Shown one piece after another: positions 52,831-63,601 of a stretch of 64,000 nt of DNA (position 1 is its first letter; every line of letters starts with the position of its first letter). The notes below the pieces were generated by a model. The model searched no databases. It was not told where the DNA came from and saw nothing but the letters and a program-made list of their open reading frames with translations. The position numbers and the translations under genes are program-made. Source of the stretch: Tanypteryx hageni (lineage: Eukaryota; Arthropoda; Insecta; Odonata; Petaluridae); assembly GCA_028673005.1 (NCBI GenBank), contig CM054112.1, forward strand, positions 189,817,144-189,881,143, given 5' to 3'.

Positions 52831-53008
52831 GAAGGCTTCATATTTCCGGGTGGTCACCGCCTTGGTCAATAGGTAGGCTGGCAGCAGTTTCGCCGATCTC
52901 CCTGTCAGCGTCTTCAGGTCGACGCCGACAGGAAGGTCGGTGAAACTGTTGCCAGTCCACAAATTGATCAACGCGGTGACCACCCAGAAATATGAAGCCT
53001 TCAATTCA
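52831..53008. repeat. Palindrome with ~80 bp arms
   Basis: AAGGCTTCATATTTCCGGGT at the left end pairs with the AYCCAGAAATATGAAGCCTT-type right end. GGTGGTCACCGC, GGCAGCAGTTTCGCCGA and CCTGTC also recur in inverted form around a CTTCAGGTCGACG centre. Mismatches are more frequent than in the 3401-3535 palindrome. After the right end, CGAAAGCCTTC resembles a word in the sequence following the 3401 palindrome (GAAAGCCGCGAGAGCCTTCG), which supports a common origin. Confidence 0.8.
52881..52920 (-). ncRNA. Degenerate hammerhead-like motif in palindrome
   Basis: On the minus strand GAC-CUGAAGA (box at 52911-52917) is followed by C, then a GCUG...CGGC stem II and GAAAC (52887-52891). The expected GUC after a two-pair stem III reads UGC here, so the cleavage site is altered. 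The motif shares the flank GAC-CUGARGA with those at 3430-3472 and 58478-58512. Confidence 0.4.
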
Positions 53009-53913
53009 ACAACACCACGAAAGCCTTCAAACAAACTGTTTAGTTATTATAAGCGCTTGGCTAAAACGATTCAATGGAAAAAGTGAAAGAGAACCGCCGT
53101 GAATGCCTCTCCCATTATTGTGCAACGGAGAATTAGTGAGAGAGATTTTGTGCGTGAGGAAGAGATAGGGTCGTGCTTGTGCGCCCATCATCATTTGAAT
53201 TCGACTCTGCGACAACCTAAAGATCCAATCGTAACGGGTCTCTGGGTTCTACAGCCCGTGAAGTGAAATCACCCCATATTTTGAATGCTTTATGAAATTC
53301 ACCCAACTTTATTCTCTATCTCGCTCTCTCTCTCTCTTTCCTCCTCCTCTCTCCTCTTGCCCTCCTCCACACAATTCTTCCTCGGCGAAAAAAAAAATTA
53401 AATTGACTTCCATACAATTCCCAGCCGAATAGAAGCCTTTTTAACTCGACCGAATAAAAAAATTTAACATTAAACGTTCTTTCGTCGATATTGATTGCTA
53501 AAAAAAATAGTCTACCGAAGCGAGAGGAGGTTGAGCTGATCATTTAGCTCTGAGTGCCCGGGGATGGAATTTTTTTAGCAGTACGAGGGCGTTCCCTCTT
53601 TCTCTTTCGACTGGTATAATTCCTCCAGATCGTATCAGTTTTCGATGGTTTTTTCTTTTAAACGCCGCCTTTGGTGAGTTTGAAGTGTTATATATGCTGA
53701 TCCTTGCAAATGAACAAAATCTTTACACTTCTGAGGTGTTTGGCAAATAGTTTCACTTTGAAGGCATACACCGAGAGAGCGACGTTCGCTAACGCTTTCT
53801 AAACAAATACCGCTGGGAAGATTATTCGTTGCTTTAATACTCATATATTTTCAGAGATTTTAACATAAAAATCAATTTTTCTCATACTTAGTAGAATTCT
53901 TTGTTTTGTTCTC

Positions 53914-54020
53914 CGACTGGTTGAGACTAGCCTCCCACGGATTCGAATCCTACTTTAGACATGGATATCCGTGATTGTCTTTGTTACTTTTAAAAATATA
54001 TTTGTAAAAGGCCATGGGTG
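53914..54020 (+). mobile_element. Possible SINE fragment
   Basis: A perfect B-box word GGATTCGAATCC (53939-53950) follows GACTGGTTGAGACTAGCC, but the spacing is too short for an intact A box. It resembles the 45355-45530 SINE only around the B box. Confidence 0.35.
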
Positions 54021-54424
54021 TGATTTTTAAGAGTTTATTTAAATAATTAAATCATTTTTCATCAAACCAATTATAGGTTGAAATGTGATCCACATAATCT
54101 TCTTCTAGAAACTTAATTTATTGATAATTCCCTTTCCACTTCAAGTCGTCTATCATTTGAAACCTTTACATTCTTACTCTTTTTCATTTAAAATTTCTCT
54201 AAACGACAGACCTTTTCAGCTTCTCCTTTACAAGTTTTGAAGACATTTTAAATTTGCATTTTAATTCATTCGCTGCCTCTTTCAACAAGAGACAAAACGT
54301 TAACTAGGGAGAAATAAAGAAACACCGTCGAGAATTCTGCCTGATCGTCAATATAAATTACAAGCTAACGTTTTATCTTCTTGAAAATGACGTGTATATA
54401 TAAATAGTAGGGAAAGCGCACCCA

Positions 54425-54500
54425 AGATTTTGGCGCCCCGACTCGGCCGTTCTTCGGGCCGACCCTGGTCCCTCCTCAGGAAATGGCCGATTCGGCTAGC
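54425..54500 (-). repeat. Penelope-type terminal motif, hammerhead-like but degenerate
   Basis: On the minus strand CUGAGGA is followed by GGG, a 10-12 nt loop, CCC, and then GAAGAAC instead of GAAAC. GGCC-rich words around it form further short inverted repeats. It has the order of a hammerhead core but not its exact consensus. Confidence 0.3.
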
Positions 54501-54722
54501 CTTCTTTTCTTCTTAATACTTCCTATATTTTTACTTTAACTGTCCATTTTACTTTCAGCATTCTTCTGTGAGTCCATATTTATAGACATTTCATGTTCCT
54601 TATACCTAAAAGTCCATGTTTTCTCCCCATACAAGGTGACACTTCTCATATAACACTTGATCAACTTCTTTCCCTATCATTTCATACCTTTTCGTTAATA
54701 AAATATTAGTCACATATCTCTT

Positions 54723-54727
<5 letters not shown>

Positions 54728-54756
<29 letters not shown>
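54728..54756. repeat. (TA)n microsatellite
   Basis: About 14 TA units. Confidence 0.95.
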
Positions 54757-54758
<2 letters not shown>

Positions 54759-55974
54759 AATTAAATAAGATGTTCTTTGGTCTTTGTTCACATTTAAAGC
54801 TGGAATCCGCAAGAGAACATTTTGGAAATGTTTTTTTATTATAACATTATTCTTAGATGTCACACTGTAAAACTTGCGTAATTGTTATTCTATGTTAGCC
54901 GTATCGCATACATATAATGCTCAGATACTGCTCAAGTGCGAAAAGTTAATGAATTTTTTAAAAGTTTTAATTTTGTGTACACTAAACGTTACGTGCACAG
55001 GACGACACCTAGTCAAACCAAGTTCCATCCGTTTTGCAGTTGTGTGAAATAACACCAGGTGGCCTGGGTGATGGACTGTAGAGAATGTAGTGCTCCCGAG
55101 AGCGAATGGCGGCTGTCTCCTGTTTACCGCCACGTTCTCTCCCTTGCACTCCGAGCGGAGGATGAGCAATTACAGCTCTCCGTCATTAATAAGAATATTA
55201 AATTTTGGCCCTTTGGTGCAGTCCGTCATGACGGCACCTAATTTCCTTCCTACTGCATGTGCATAGTAGAGGGAATGACATTGGAATTATAAACGTTATA
55301 CGTGTCCGCTTGATGAGCAGATAGCGCGTTAGAACAGGATGGAAAGGTATTTCAACACGACCAGCATAACGGCAGACACCGTGAATATATGCGAAATCCC
55401 TAGGCGACGTACATTCACCGTCGCTAGATCTTAATATATCATTTCTACCATATTTACATAAATTATTTATGCTTTCAAGAGTAAATATTTAATTTACACC
55501 TCTCTTCTTAGATCTCTATCCTATGCCGTTTAGCAGCAGCGCTTTTATGAATGTTGTGTGGGCTACATAAGATACAGGATAGTGTTTTGGTAAAGTCGGG
55601 TATGTGAAATACGGGAAATAATGACCAAATAAATATAACACGATTAGTTTTTTCTCTTGTGTTCGATAAACCAATATCAAAGTTACAATTTCACATACAC
55701 ATATAAGAAAAATTAATGCATTAATTTGGGGTATTCTTTTCAGAATTTGGTAGCGTTTTGACACGAGACGCGTTCTAAGTCAGGGTGGTCCAAATCCTTC
55801 TTCACTCGCCACATGTGACGAATAGGCCACAGAGCTATGGCAAATTGATTTCCTTAATCAGTCATATATATTTTCTTTATTAGGGTGGTATCAGGATTTC
55901 ATGGAAATAAGAATGATAAGTTTACTATAACAAGAATTCTCACAAAATGGCTAAACAGACTGAATAAATGTTAG

Positions 55975-56535
55975 AAGAAGATCGATGAAATTTCATAAAA
56001 GGACAAGGCTCTAAAGAGGCTACAGTAATAATGAGAATCATATCAGAAAACGCAATAGATTACAGCCAAGATTGCTGCGCATGTTTCGTCGACTGCTAGA
56101 AGGCCATTGATAGAGTGAATTGGATAATTCTGATGAGGGTATTAAAGAATATTGATATAGATTAGAAAGAAAGAAGATTGATAAGGTACATGTATGTGAA
56201 TTAATTTGTGAAGGTCAGATTGTAGAAATATCGGGAGAGGAGTAGGAAAAGGTTGTTGCTTGTCGCCGATTCATATCAATATATATAGAGAAAGGTTGAT
56301 GCAAGAAACGCTAGAAGATACCGGAGATATCAATACTGGAGAACGGATAAAATATAATGGTGACCAAGTACTTCTAACAAGAAATGAAAATGAATTCCAT
56401 AAGATGAGGAATAGACTGGCAATAACAGGCAGAAAAACGAAATAGAAAAAATATAGAAAAACTACACTTACACGAATATCGGGAAAAGAAGAATACTTGA
56501 CAATAAGTATAAGTAAGCTTACAACTGTCTTCACA
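55975..56535 (+). pseudogene. Non-LTR retrotransposon reverse transcriptase relic
   Basis: Successive frames read EATVIMRIISENAIDYSQDC, then CFVDC (stop) KAIDRVNW, then LMRVLKNIDID and RRLIRYMY. Next is CLSPIHINIYRERLMQETLE and, further on, IKYNGDQVLLTRNENEF. These correspond in order to RT blocks of non-LTR elements: FVDFEKAFDRV, RNLY, QGCxLSPLLFNIY and the YADD box. The catalytic YADD reads YNGD, and at least four in-frame stops are present. A tail reading RISGKEEYLTISIS may be the block after the palm. The clade cannot be resolved. Confidence 0.75.
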
Positions 56536-56881
56536 TCATTGGAACCGACATCAAACTCTCTTCATATAACTGAAACCTCCCACACTGGTCAAAGGTAATA
56601 GTTTCACTCATCTTTACTGCCCTCTAGCTTACAATTCACCATCATATTGGTTTCCTAGAACATTTTTCTAACTTAACACAATTTCACACAATCGGTCCAG
56701 ACAGCAAATCTCAGCGTCAGTGATCTCTTCCGGTAAGTCCTTATTTGCTCCTATTCCCCTCTTAACTTCGCCTTTATCATTAACATGGCCTTCCAGCCCA
56801 AGGAGTTGAATAGGTTTCACAAACTCTCGACACAAATACAAACCACAGGAGCCGACATCAAATTCCTCAAACCCCATCATC

Positions 56882-58013
56882 CCCAGAATGTACTGTTTAC
56901 CCAAAATTCACACAAAAGACGTACCCCTCAGACACGTAGTCTTCTGGATCAGCTCCCCAACATATAAGGTTTCCCGCTGGCTAAAAGAACAATTTAAGCA
57001 AGACAAGACAAGAGTCAAACATCAAAAACAACACCCACTTCATTAATCGGATTAAAAATTCAAGCCTCCAAGAAAACGAAATCTTTGTTTCCTTTGACGT
57101 AGTTTTCCTTTTCCCTAGTGTCCCCATAGAAGAAACCTAAAAATTCCTAGAAAAATGGCTCACCGAATAAAACCTAATACAAGAAACAATTAGAAAATAC
57201 GTACAACTAACACGCCTTTGCATGAACCAGAACTACTTCCAAATCAACAACAAAATATACCGACAAAACCAAGGCACAACCATGGAAAACTCTCTTTCCC
57301 TCTTCCTAGCAAATCTCTTCGTGAACAACTTTGAAAAACAATGCAAGGATACTTTTACTTATTTCCCCGAAACTTGGCTAAGTTATGTTGATGACGTTAT
57401 GGCAATCTTCGACACATCGAAAAGCAACATCACAGACTTCTTAGGAAAACTGAACGAACAGTACGATTCCATCAAATTTACATACGAGAAAGAACAAGAC
57501 AAAACACTCCCTTTCCTCGATTTACTCATAAAAAGACATGACAACCAGCTTACTTTCAACATTTACCGGAAACCCACACATTTGGACACATGCATCCCAC
57601 ATGATTCCCATCATCACATTGCACATAAGTTAGCACCATTTCACTCCATGATTCAACGTTTACTTTCAAACCCCGATTTTTGCAAAGAACTTTCCCACAT
57701 AAAAAACATCGCAACACTTAACGGTTACGACAGTAGAGTAGAGATAGTAGAAAATATATTACGAAAAAAGAAATTCCATCTCCACGTCAAAAATCACACA
57801 ACACTTACAAACATTAACACCAAAAATCCAAAATACATTAAAATACTTTTCGCTCCAGCTGTCATCAACAAACTCGAAAACATTTTTTCAGAACACGACT
57901 TAAAAATTGTTCATGTCAACAACAATAAACTCGCCAAACTTCTTCACAACCCGAAAGACAATACCGCCTTTACAAAAATCAGGAATTTACAAGATTGCTT
58001 GCGGGACATGTGA
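56882..58013 (+). pseudogene. Penelope-like element reverse transcriptase, broken
   Basis: The first recognisable block is PRMYCLPKIHTKDVPLRHVV followed by FWISSPTYK, the classic Penelope RT block (LPKIHK..VPLRP...SSPTY). After a frameshift comes ENEIFVSFDVVFLFPSVPIE, the first catalytic Asp region. Two in-frame stops follow near 57139-57170. From 57222 a 263-codon frame reads through QGTTMENSLSLFLANLFV, the YVDD box and LPFLDLLIKR, then FNIYRKPTHLDT. This frame is intact to 58013, but its end runs into another frame at about 57965, where the endonuclease begins. The 5' third of the element is missing. It lies directly after the non-LTR relic. Confidence 0.88.
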
Positions 58014-58449
58014 TAGGATATATATAGGACAGACAAAACGTAATGTAGAAACACGCTTCAAAGAGCACTTAGCACACTTCAGACACAACAGGATAAACAA
58101 TTCGAATGCAGCCGCCCATATACAAGAAAACAACCACCCCATCACTATACAGAATATAACACTGTTAAAATCAATACGCGAAGAAAACAAATTAGACGCC
58201 TTTGAGAGTCTCTTTATTAAGAAATTCAAACAAACCGTTATGAATATTGATCGCGGCCCGGTACCTTACTCCCCTCTTTACAGTCTAACGATTTCCCCTT
58301 CCCCTCCTCCCCCTCCCACTCCCCTCCCTCCCACCTTCAGTTTCTCGCCAACCGTCAACGGTTCAAATTCCCTCACGCAACCCAACAGACCCCACTCTTC
58401 TTCCAGAGCTACTGATGATGAGAGCTTGGCTCTCGAAATACGTATTTAG
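57976..58449 (+). pseudogene. Penelope-like GIY-YIG endonuclease domain
   Basis: In the frame one base ahead of the RT, SGIYKIACGTC starts at 57979. IYIGQTKRNVETRFKEHLAH follows, then AAHIQENNHP and DAFESLFIKKF. GIY, YIG, the catalytic Arg (RFKEH) and the Glu in ESLFI are all kept, so this is the best preserved part of the element. The CGTC pair after GIY belongs to the Cys-containing linker typical of Penelope endonucleases. The domain ends near residue IDRGPVPYSPLY. A Pro/Ser-rich tail follows to the stop at 58447-58449. A single-base shift separates it from the RT. Confidence 0.88.
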
Positions 58450-58457
58450 CGCTTGGT
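58400..58457 (+). ncRNA. Hammerhead ribozyme motif at the 3' end of the Penelope-like element
   Basis: GCUA (58408-58411) precedes CUGAUGA (58412-58418). One U follows, then stem II GAGAG with CUCUC closed by CUUGG, then GAAA (58435-58438). A self-complementary AUACGUAU can give a four-pair stem III. After the cleavage position, UAGC (58447-58450) pairs with GCUA to close stem I, and CCA/UGG beyond an internal loop may extend it. All core positions fit. It overlaps the C-terminal codons of the endonuclease frame. Hammerheads in the terminal repeats of Penelope-like elements are an established feature. Confidence 0.75.
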
Positions 58458-58477
58458 TTTTCTCGCTAAATCCTTGG

Positions 58478-58512
58478 TTTGTTTACGGTCGGAGCCGACT
58501 CTTCAGGTCATA
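58478..58512 (-). repeat. Second, degenerate hammerhead-like motif on the opposite strand
   Basis: Minus strand GAC-CUGAAGA (58500-58506) is followed by a perfect GUCGG/CCGAC stem, but then CGUAAAC rather than GAAAC. It lies about 20 bp beyond the + strand hammerhead, giving an inverted arrangement as in the palindromes at 3401 and 52831. Confidence 0.4.
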
Positions 58513-58588
58513 ATGACAATAAGTATTTGAACAAGTTTCAGACTATAAACACTTTGGAAGAAGAATTGAAAAATGCATCGATGATACA

Positions 58589-58800
58589 AAGCAGGGATGG
58601 GCAATGTTTTGTGAATGACGGGCCGTATTACCAGTCATATGCCCCTTGGCGGGCCACATTGAAAAAAGCTAAAGCTTCTTCGAGCCATATTAGACTTAAA
58701 TAGGAGAAAATAATTGAGATTCTGTTCCATGGAACAGTGGTTCACAAACATTTTTGAGCCTCGGCGCACTTAAAAGATAAAGAGGGTTTCGCGGCACCAC
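58589..58800. mobile_element. hAT MITE fragments
   Basis: CAGGGATGGGCAATGTTTTG (about 58592) with GACGGGCCGTATT and GGCGGGCCACATT words is a left end like that at 26259. A separate terminus CAGTGGTTCACAAAC (about 58735) starts a second MITE type. Neither has a matching right end nearby. Confidence 0.5.
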
Positions 58801-59033
58801 AGTCTTGTGACAAGCTTTATATATTTTTAGATACGGACTAGGGGCCCGTGTTACAGCACTTCCTGCAAACATCTAGAGACCCTTGCGTGAAGTGACCCAA
58901 TGCGATATTTCCTATGACAAAAAATTGTTACAAAGTGTGTTATTAGTTGAACCACTTTTATTGCCCCTCTTAAAATAATTATATAGCTCACACCATTTTC
59001 ATAACCAAAAACACATACCTACATGATTTAGAC

Positions 59034-59729
59034 CAGTGTTTCTCAACCTTTTTCCATGAAGTACCCTTTCGGGGTACTTCAGTTAAAAGAAGTACCCCGA
59101 GACAATTTTACAGGTACAAGTGATCCCCGCTTAACGCGAAGGATGCGTTCCTGACAACTCCGCGTTAAGAAAAAGTCCGCGTTTGATAGGGATACTATAA
59201 CCCCTTAAGCGCGCAAAGGGATATAATTTTACTAATGCTATTTTTGGACCCACATTCAATGTAAAAACATATTATCACCGGATTTCATTGTCATTCATTA
59301 GAGAAACAATGAAATTACATGATAAATAATATGAGAAAAAAGCGTAATTTGTAATTCAAGGACACTCTGAAATCTGTCCTGGGACACTTATGGGCCTATG
59401 CGTTAAAAAGAGAGCTCATATGGACGAGTGCTTGGCTTTTTTCGCTTGTTTGCTTTTTTTAGAATACGAAGAAAAGTAAAAGCTATTAAGCTTTTACTTT
59501 TCTCCATTAAAGAAAGATTTTTACCTAAGTTATTTTTTCTTCTATTGAAGGGGTTTAAAACATAAATGTATTACTTTCGAAGTGATTATAAAAGTTGGTA
59601 AAAATAATAAATCACTGCGAAATTGAAAACAAAAAATTAGTTTCTTCGAAATTCCAGAGGTGGTTTGTACCCCCAGACATACTCTCGCATACCTCTAAGG
59701 GTACGCGTACCCCAGGTTGAGAAACACTG
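59034..59729. mobile_element. hAT MITE (696 bp)
   Basis: Perfect 15 bp terminal inverted repeats CAGTGTTTCTCAACC and GGTTGAGAAACACTG. They are flanked by ATTTAGAC (59026-59033) and GTTTAGAC (59730-59737), an 8 bp duplication with one mismatch. GGGGTAC and GTACCCC words add subterminal inverted sequence. There is no transposase. Confidence 0.93.
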
Positions 59730-59934
59730 GTTTAGACTACAGGTACACAATATTTTTTGTTTTGTTCACTATTTCTGATGGTACAGCATATCATATGTTC
59801 TCTGGTTTCTTTAATATTAAGTAATCAATGAGCCGACCACGCGTCAATATCGAAAGAAATTAATCACAAACATGATCAATATAGTAATTTGCTTAAAATG
59901 CACAATAAAACTTGCAAACGAAATGATATTTTTT

Positions 59935-62900
59935 AGCCTACATTTAAAACAAGTAGGGGTGTACACAGGTTTTCCGTGGTACAGAAGTGCTTATCGTTAA
60001 ATTCGCCCTAGTATAATCGTATGCATACATACTAATGTATTTGATTTGAAATTAGAAAACTATTTTTCCTTAAATTGCGGTAGCACTGCATTTTAGATCC
60101 ATTCGAAACATATTCATTTCGTTTTCCCATTCTATACTCGCCCTACACACGAAATTTCTTTGAAATCCGTTCAGCCAATACCTTCCAAATTCATTGTTAC
60201 AGAAAAAGTCTTACCTTGATATTGTGGTAGCCCGGTTTAGTCGATCCGGTTGAAATATGATATTTTGGTTATTTATTTATATGAAGATTTTACACGTCAC
60301 ATTTGATTAAAATCCATACGGTCAGCCCTCTAGAAATACGTCTAAAAGAAATATTTAACTTTTTATTGTGGTAGCCTTGCTCTTTAGCTACGCTTTAAAC
60401 ATTTTTATTTCATTCAAATACACAATTATCGAAAAGTTAAACTTTGCAATTGTGGCACCCCTGCTAAGTCGCTCCGGTCCAAATATTCCATTTTGGTCAT
60501 TAATTTATGGGAATATTCTACGTACCAAATTTGGTTGATATTGGTTCAGCCAATTCTTCCCTGATATATGCGTACGGACGGACGGACGGACATCACGAAG
60601 ATAATAGTGATTTTCAGCATTGACAAAAAGCACTAACAAGTAGGGATGCACATGGGTTTCCCGTGGTACATAAGTGCTTTTCGTCAAATTAGCCGTAGTG
60701 TAATCATATATTAATGTATTTGCTTTGAAATCAGAAAATTATTTTTCCTTATATGGTGGTAGCCCTGCTTTACAGATACTCTCGAAACATGTTCATTTAA
60801 TTTTGCCATTCTATACTCGCCCTACAAGCGAAATTTCTTTTTGAAATCGGTTCAGCTAATACCTTCCAAACCCATAGTTACAGAAAAATTCTAACCTTGA
60901 TATTGTGGTAGCCTTATTTAGTCGACCCGGTTGAAATATGCTGTTTTGGTTATTTATTTATATGAAGTTTATATGTGCCATATTGGATTAAAATTCATAC
61001 TGCTAGTTCTGTATAAATAAGTGTAAAAATATAATTTTACTTTTTATTGTGGTACCCCTGCTATTTATCTCAGGTTTAAACATCTTGATTTAATTATGGT
61101 ATGTTGTGCAAATTTTATATACTGAATTTAGTTGAAGTCCGTTGAGGAAATTCCTTCCAAATCCGTAATTACTGAAAGAATTTAATTTGTGTGTGGCACC
61201 CCTGTTTGGTTGATTCGGTACAAATATGCTATTATGGTTTTGTATATATGTATAAATTACAAATTTTAACTTTGGTTAAAATTAATATGAACAGTTCAAC
61301 ACAAACACTTGTAAAATATTTTTTTACTAGTATGGTGGCAGCCCTGATTTCTATATCTATATTAAAAATATTGATTTTGTTTTTTAATGTTGCACACCTT
61401 CTTCATACTAAGTTTCGTTGAAATCGGTAAAGCCAATTCCTTCCAAATTCATTATTACCGAAAAGTTTAATTTTGCAATTGTGGCACCCCTGCAGAGTCG
61501 ATCTGGTCGAAATATGCCATGTTGGTCCTATATTTATGCAAAGATTCTATGTACCAAATTTGGTTTAAATCAGTTCTGCCAATTCTTCCCTGATATATGC
61601 GGACGGACGGACGGACAGACATCACGAAGATAATAGTGCTTTTCAGCAATGACGAAAAGCACTAAAAACGGAAAGTTGTCTTATGAGATCGCCCGGGTGT
61701 TCTTGTTTATGTATGTGTCCCCATAACATCTTCTTTATGAATGAACCGCTTTCAACTAAATTTAGTGCATAGAATATGCTAATACATTAATGATAAAATT
61801 GACATATTTGGAACGAATCGACACAGCAGTAATTCAATGCAAAGTAATTCCGGTAATTATGAATTTGGAAAGAATTGGCCCAACCGATTACAACGAAATT
61901 TTGTATGAAGTAGGCATGCAACATAAAATAACAAAATCAGGATGTTTAGTATAGATATAGAAAGCAGGGCTGCCACAATACAAGGAGTAAAAAAAATATT
62001 TTACACGTATTTGTGTTGAACTTTCCACATTAATTTTAACCAAATTAAATACAGGTTTCCCTCTCCTTATGCGGGTTCTCTTTATGCGAATTCGCTATTA
62101 TGAGGAAAACTTATTGCTACCAGAATTTATTTTGTATTTAGCGCATAAGAAGTCGTTATGGAGCGAAAGAAGAGAGTCTTGGAGGGGAGTTAGGATTGCT
62201 TGTGGAACGTATCCCTATCTTTTACATGTAAATATGGGTTCTGATTATGCGATTTCGCTTTACGCGTCCTTTTCCTGGAACGCAACCCCCGCATAAAGAG
62301 AGGTAAACCTGTACTTATAATATACACATATATAAAACCAAATTAGCAAATTTTAACCGAATCAGCCAAACAGGGGAGCCACAATTAGAAATTAAACTCT
62401 TTCAGTAATTAAGGATTTGGAAGGACTTGGCTGAACGGATTTCAATTAAATCGTGTATATCAGATTTGTACAACCTATCAATGAAATCAAGATGTTTAAA
62501 GCGGAGCTAAGGAGCAGGGCTACCGCAGTAAAAAGTTAAATAATATTTCTTTTACATGTATTTATAGAGAACTTACCTAATGGATTTTAACCAAATATAA
62601 TATATTTAAACTTCAAGTAAATAAATAACCAATATATTATATTTTAACCGTATCAACTAAACAGGGCTACCTCAATATCAAGGTTAAAATTTTTCTGTAA
62701 CTATAAATCTGAAAGGTATTGGCTGAACAGATTTAAAAGAAATTTCGTGTAGGGCGAGTATAGAATGGTAATGCGAGATGAAAATGTTTAGAACGGATCA
62801 AAAAGCAGGGTTACCACAATAAAAGGAAAAATAATTTTCTGACTTCAAAGCTAATACATTAGTTTACGATTTTACTACGACGAATTTGACGAAAAGCACT

Positions 62901-62997
62901 TCTGTACCACGGGAAACATGTGTACACCCCTACTTGTTATAAATTAATATTGTATTGAAAGGAAAGTAGGCAGATTAGTTCTTTCCAGAAGTACTTA
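59935..62997. mobile_element. Composite inverted-repeat element of ~3 kb
   Basis: Two direct units (about 59950-60636 and 60637-61665) start with CAAGTAGGGRTG and GTACAxAAGTGCTT. They end in CGGACGGACGGACGGACA, CATCACGAAGATAATAGTG and an AGTGCTTTTC...GAAAAGCACT hairpin. From about 61800 to 62942 the same sequence returns inverted, ending GAAAAGCACTTCTGTACC and CCCCTACTTG. Shared inner words are TTGTGGTAGCC, CCATTCTATACTCGCCCTAC and TTGAAATCGGTTCAGC-like blocks. A TA-flanked MITE is nested in the inverted arm. No coding is seen; the class is unknown. Confidence 0.8.
62052..62311. mobile_element. TA-flanked MITE (260 bp)
   Basis: Inverted ends CAGGTTTCCCTCTCCTTATG and the CATAAAGAGAGGTAAACCTG complement, about 24 bp with two mismatches, are flanked by TA (62050-62051 and 62312-62313). 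This fits the Tc1/mariner-pogo target. A TTATGCG/CGCATAA motif occurs again inside. It lies within the right arm of the 3 kb composite element. Confidence 0.88.
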
Positions 62998-63601
62998 TAT
63001 TGTATACGTGAAATATCTTTCTATTTGAAATGTTAAGTTGTCCATTATTACAATGCATTGGAATCGTTTCTTTTCTTCGCAACGTGTTTCATTTATTTTA
63101 TATTTACACGAAGGTTTTCAGATAAATTTTCAATCGGTTATTGTCCTTGATGCGTTTCTTTCATTGTAAACTTAGTGCAAATGCACTTGAAAGTCCATGA
63201 CTAACAATGCAAAAATCCGAGATCAACAATTGAAATGTCGAAAAATCGGAAAAAAGTAATATAAACTTAAATTTTGAGCAAACGCAAATTAAACAACAGA
63301 ATAAAAAGTAAAAGTAAAAACTCTCATTTATTTCTACGTGAAATAGTGTAAATCTTGAGTGAAACTCTCGATCGTAAATCATTTTAAAATGTTAAAGACT
63401 AAAGCTCTACAAATAGCATTTCAGCCGATTGTGTGTTAATCAAATGCAAAAACGAAAACTTTCCTGATGTCGTACCCAGGCCTTTCCGGGAGATTAAAAA
63501 CTGTAAGTTTGCGCCGAGTATTCAAGCGAAAGATTTATCAAAATCGATCCGACCGTTCTTAATTTATTTTCGTTTATACTGGGAGGTGGCGTCACTCGAG
63601 G

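Noticed and set aside
61635..61668. Helitron 3' end (hairpin followed by CTAA)
   Set aside because: The hairpin includes the terminal bases rather than standing about 10 bp before CTRR, and the other end shows inverted repeats, which Helitrons lack.
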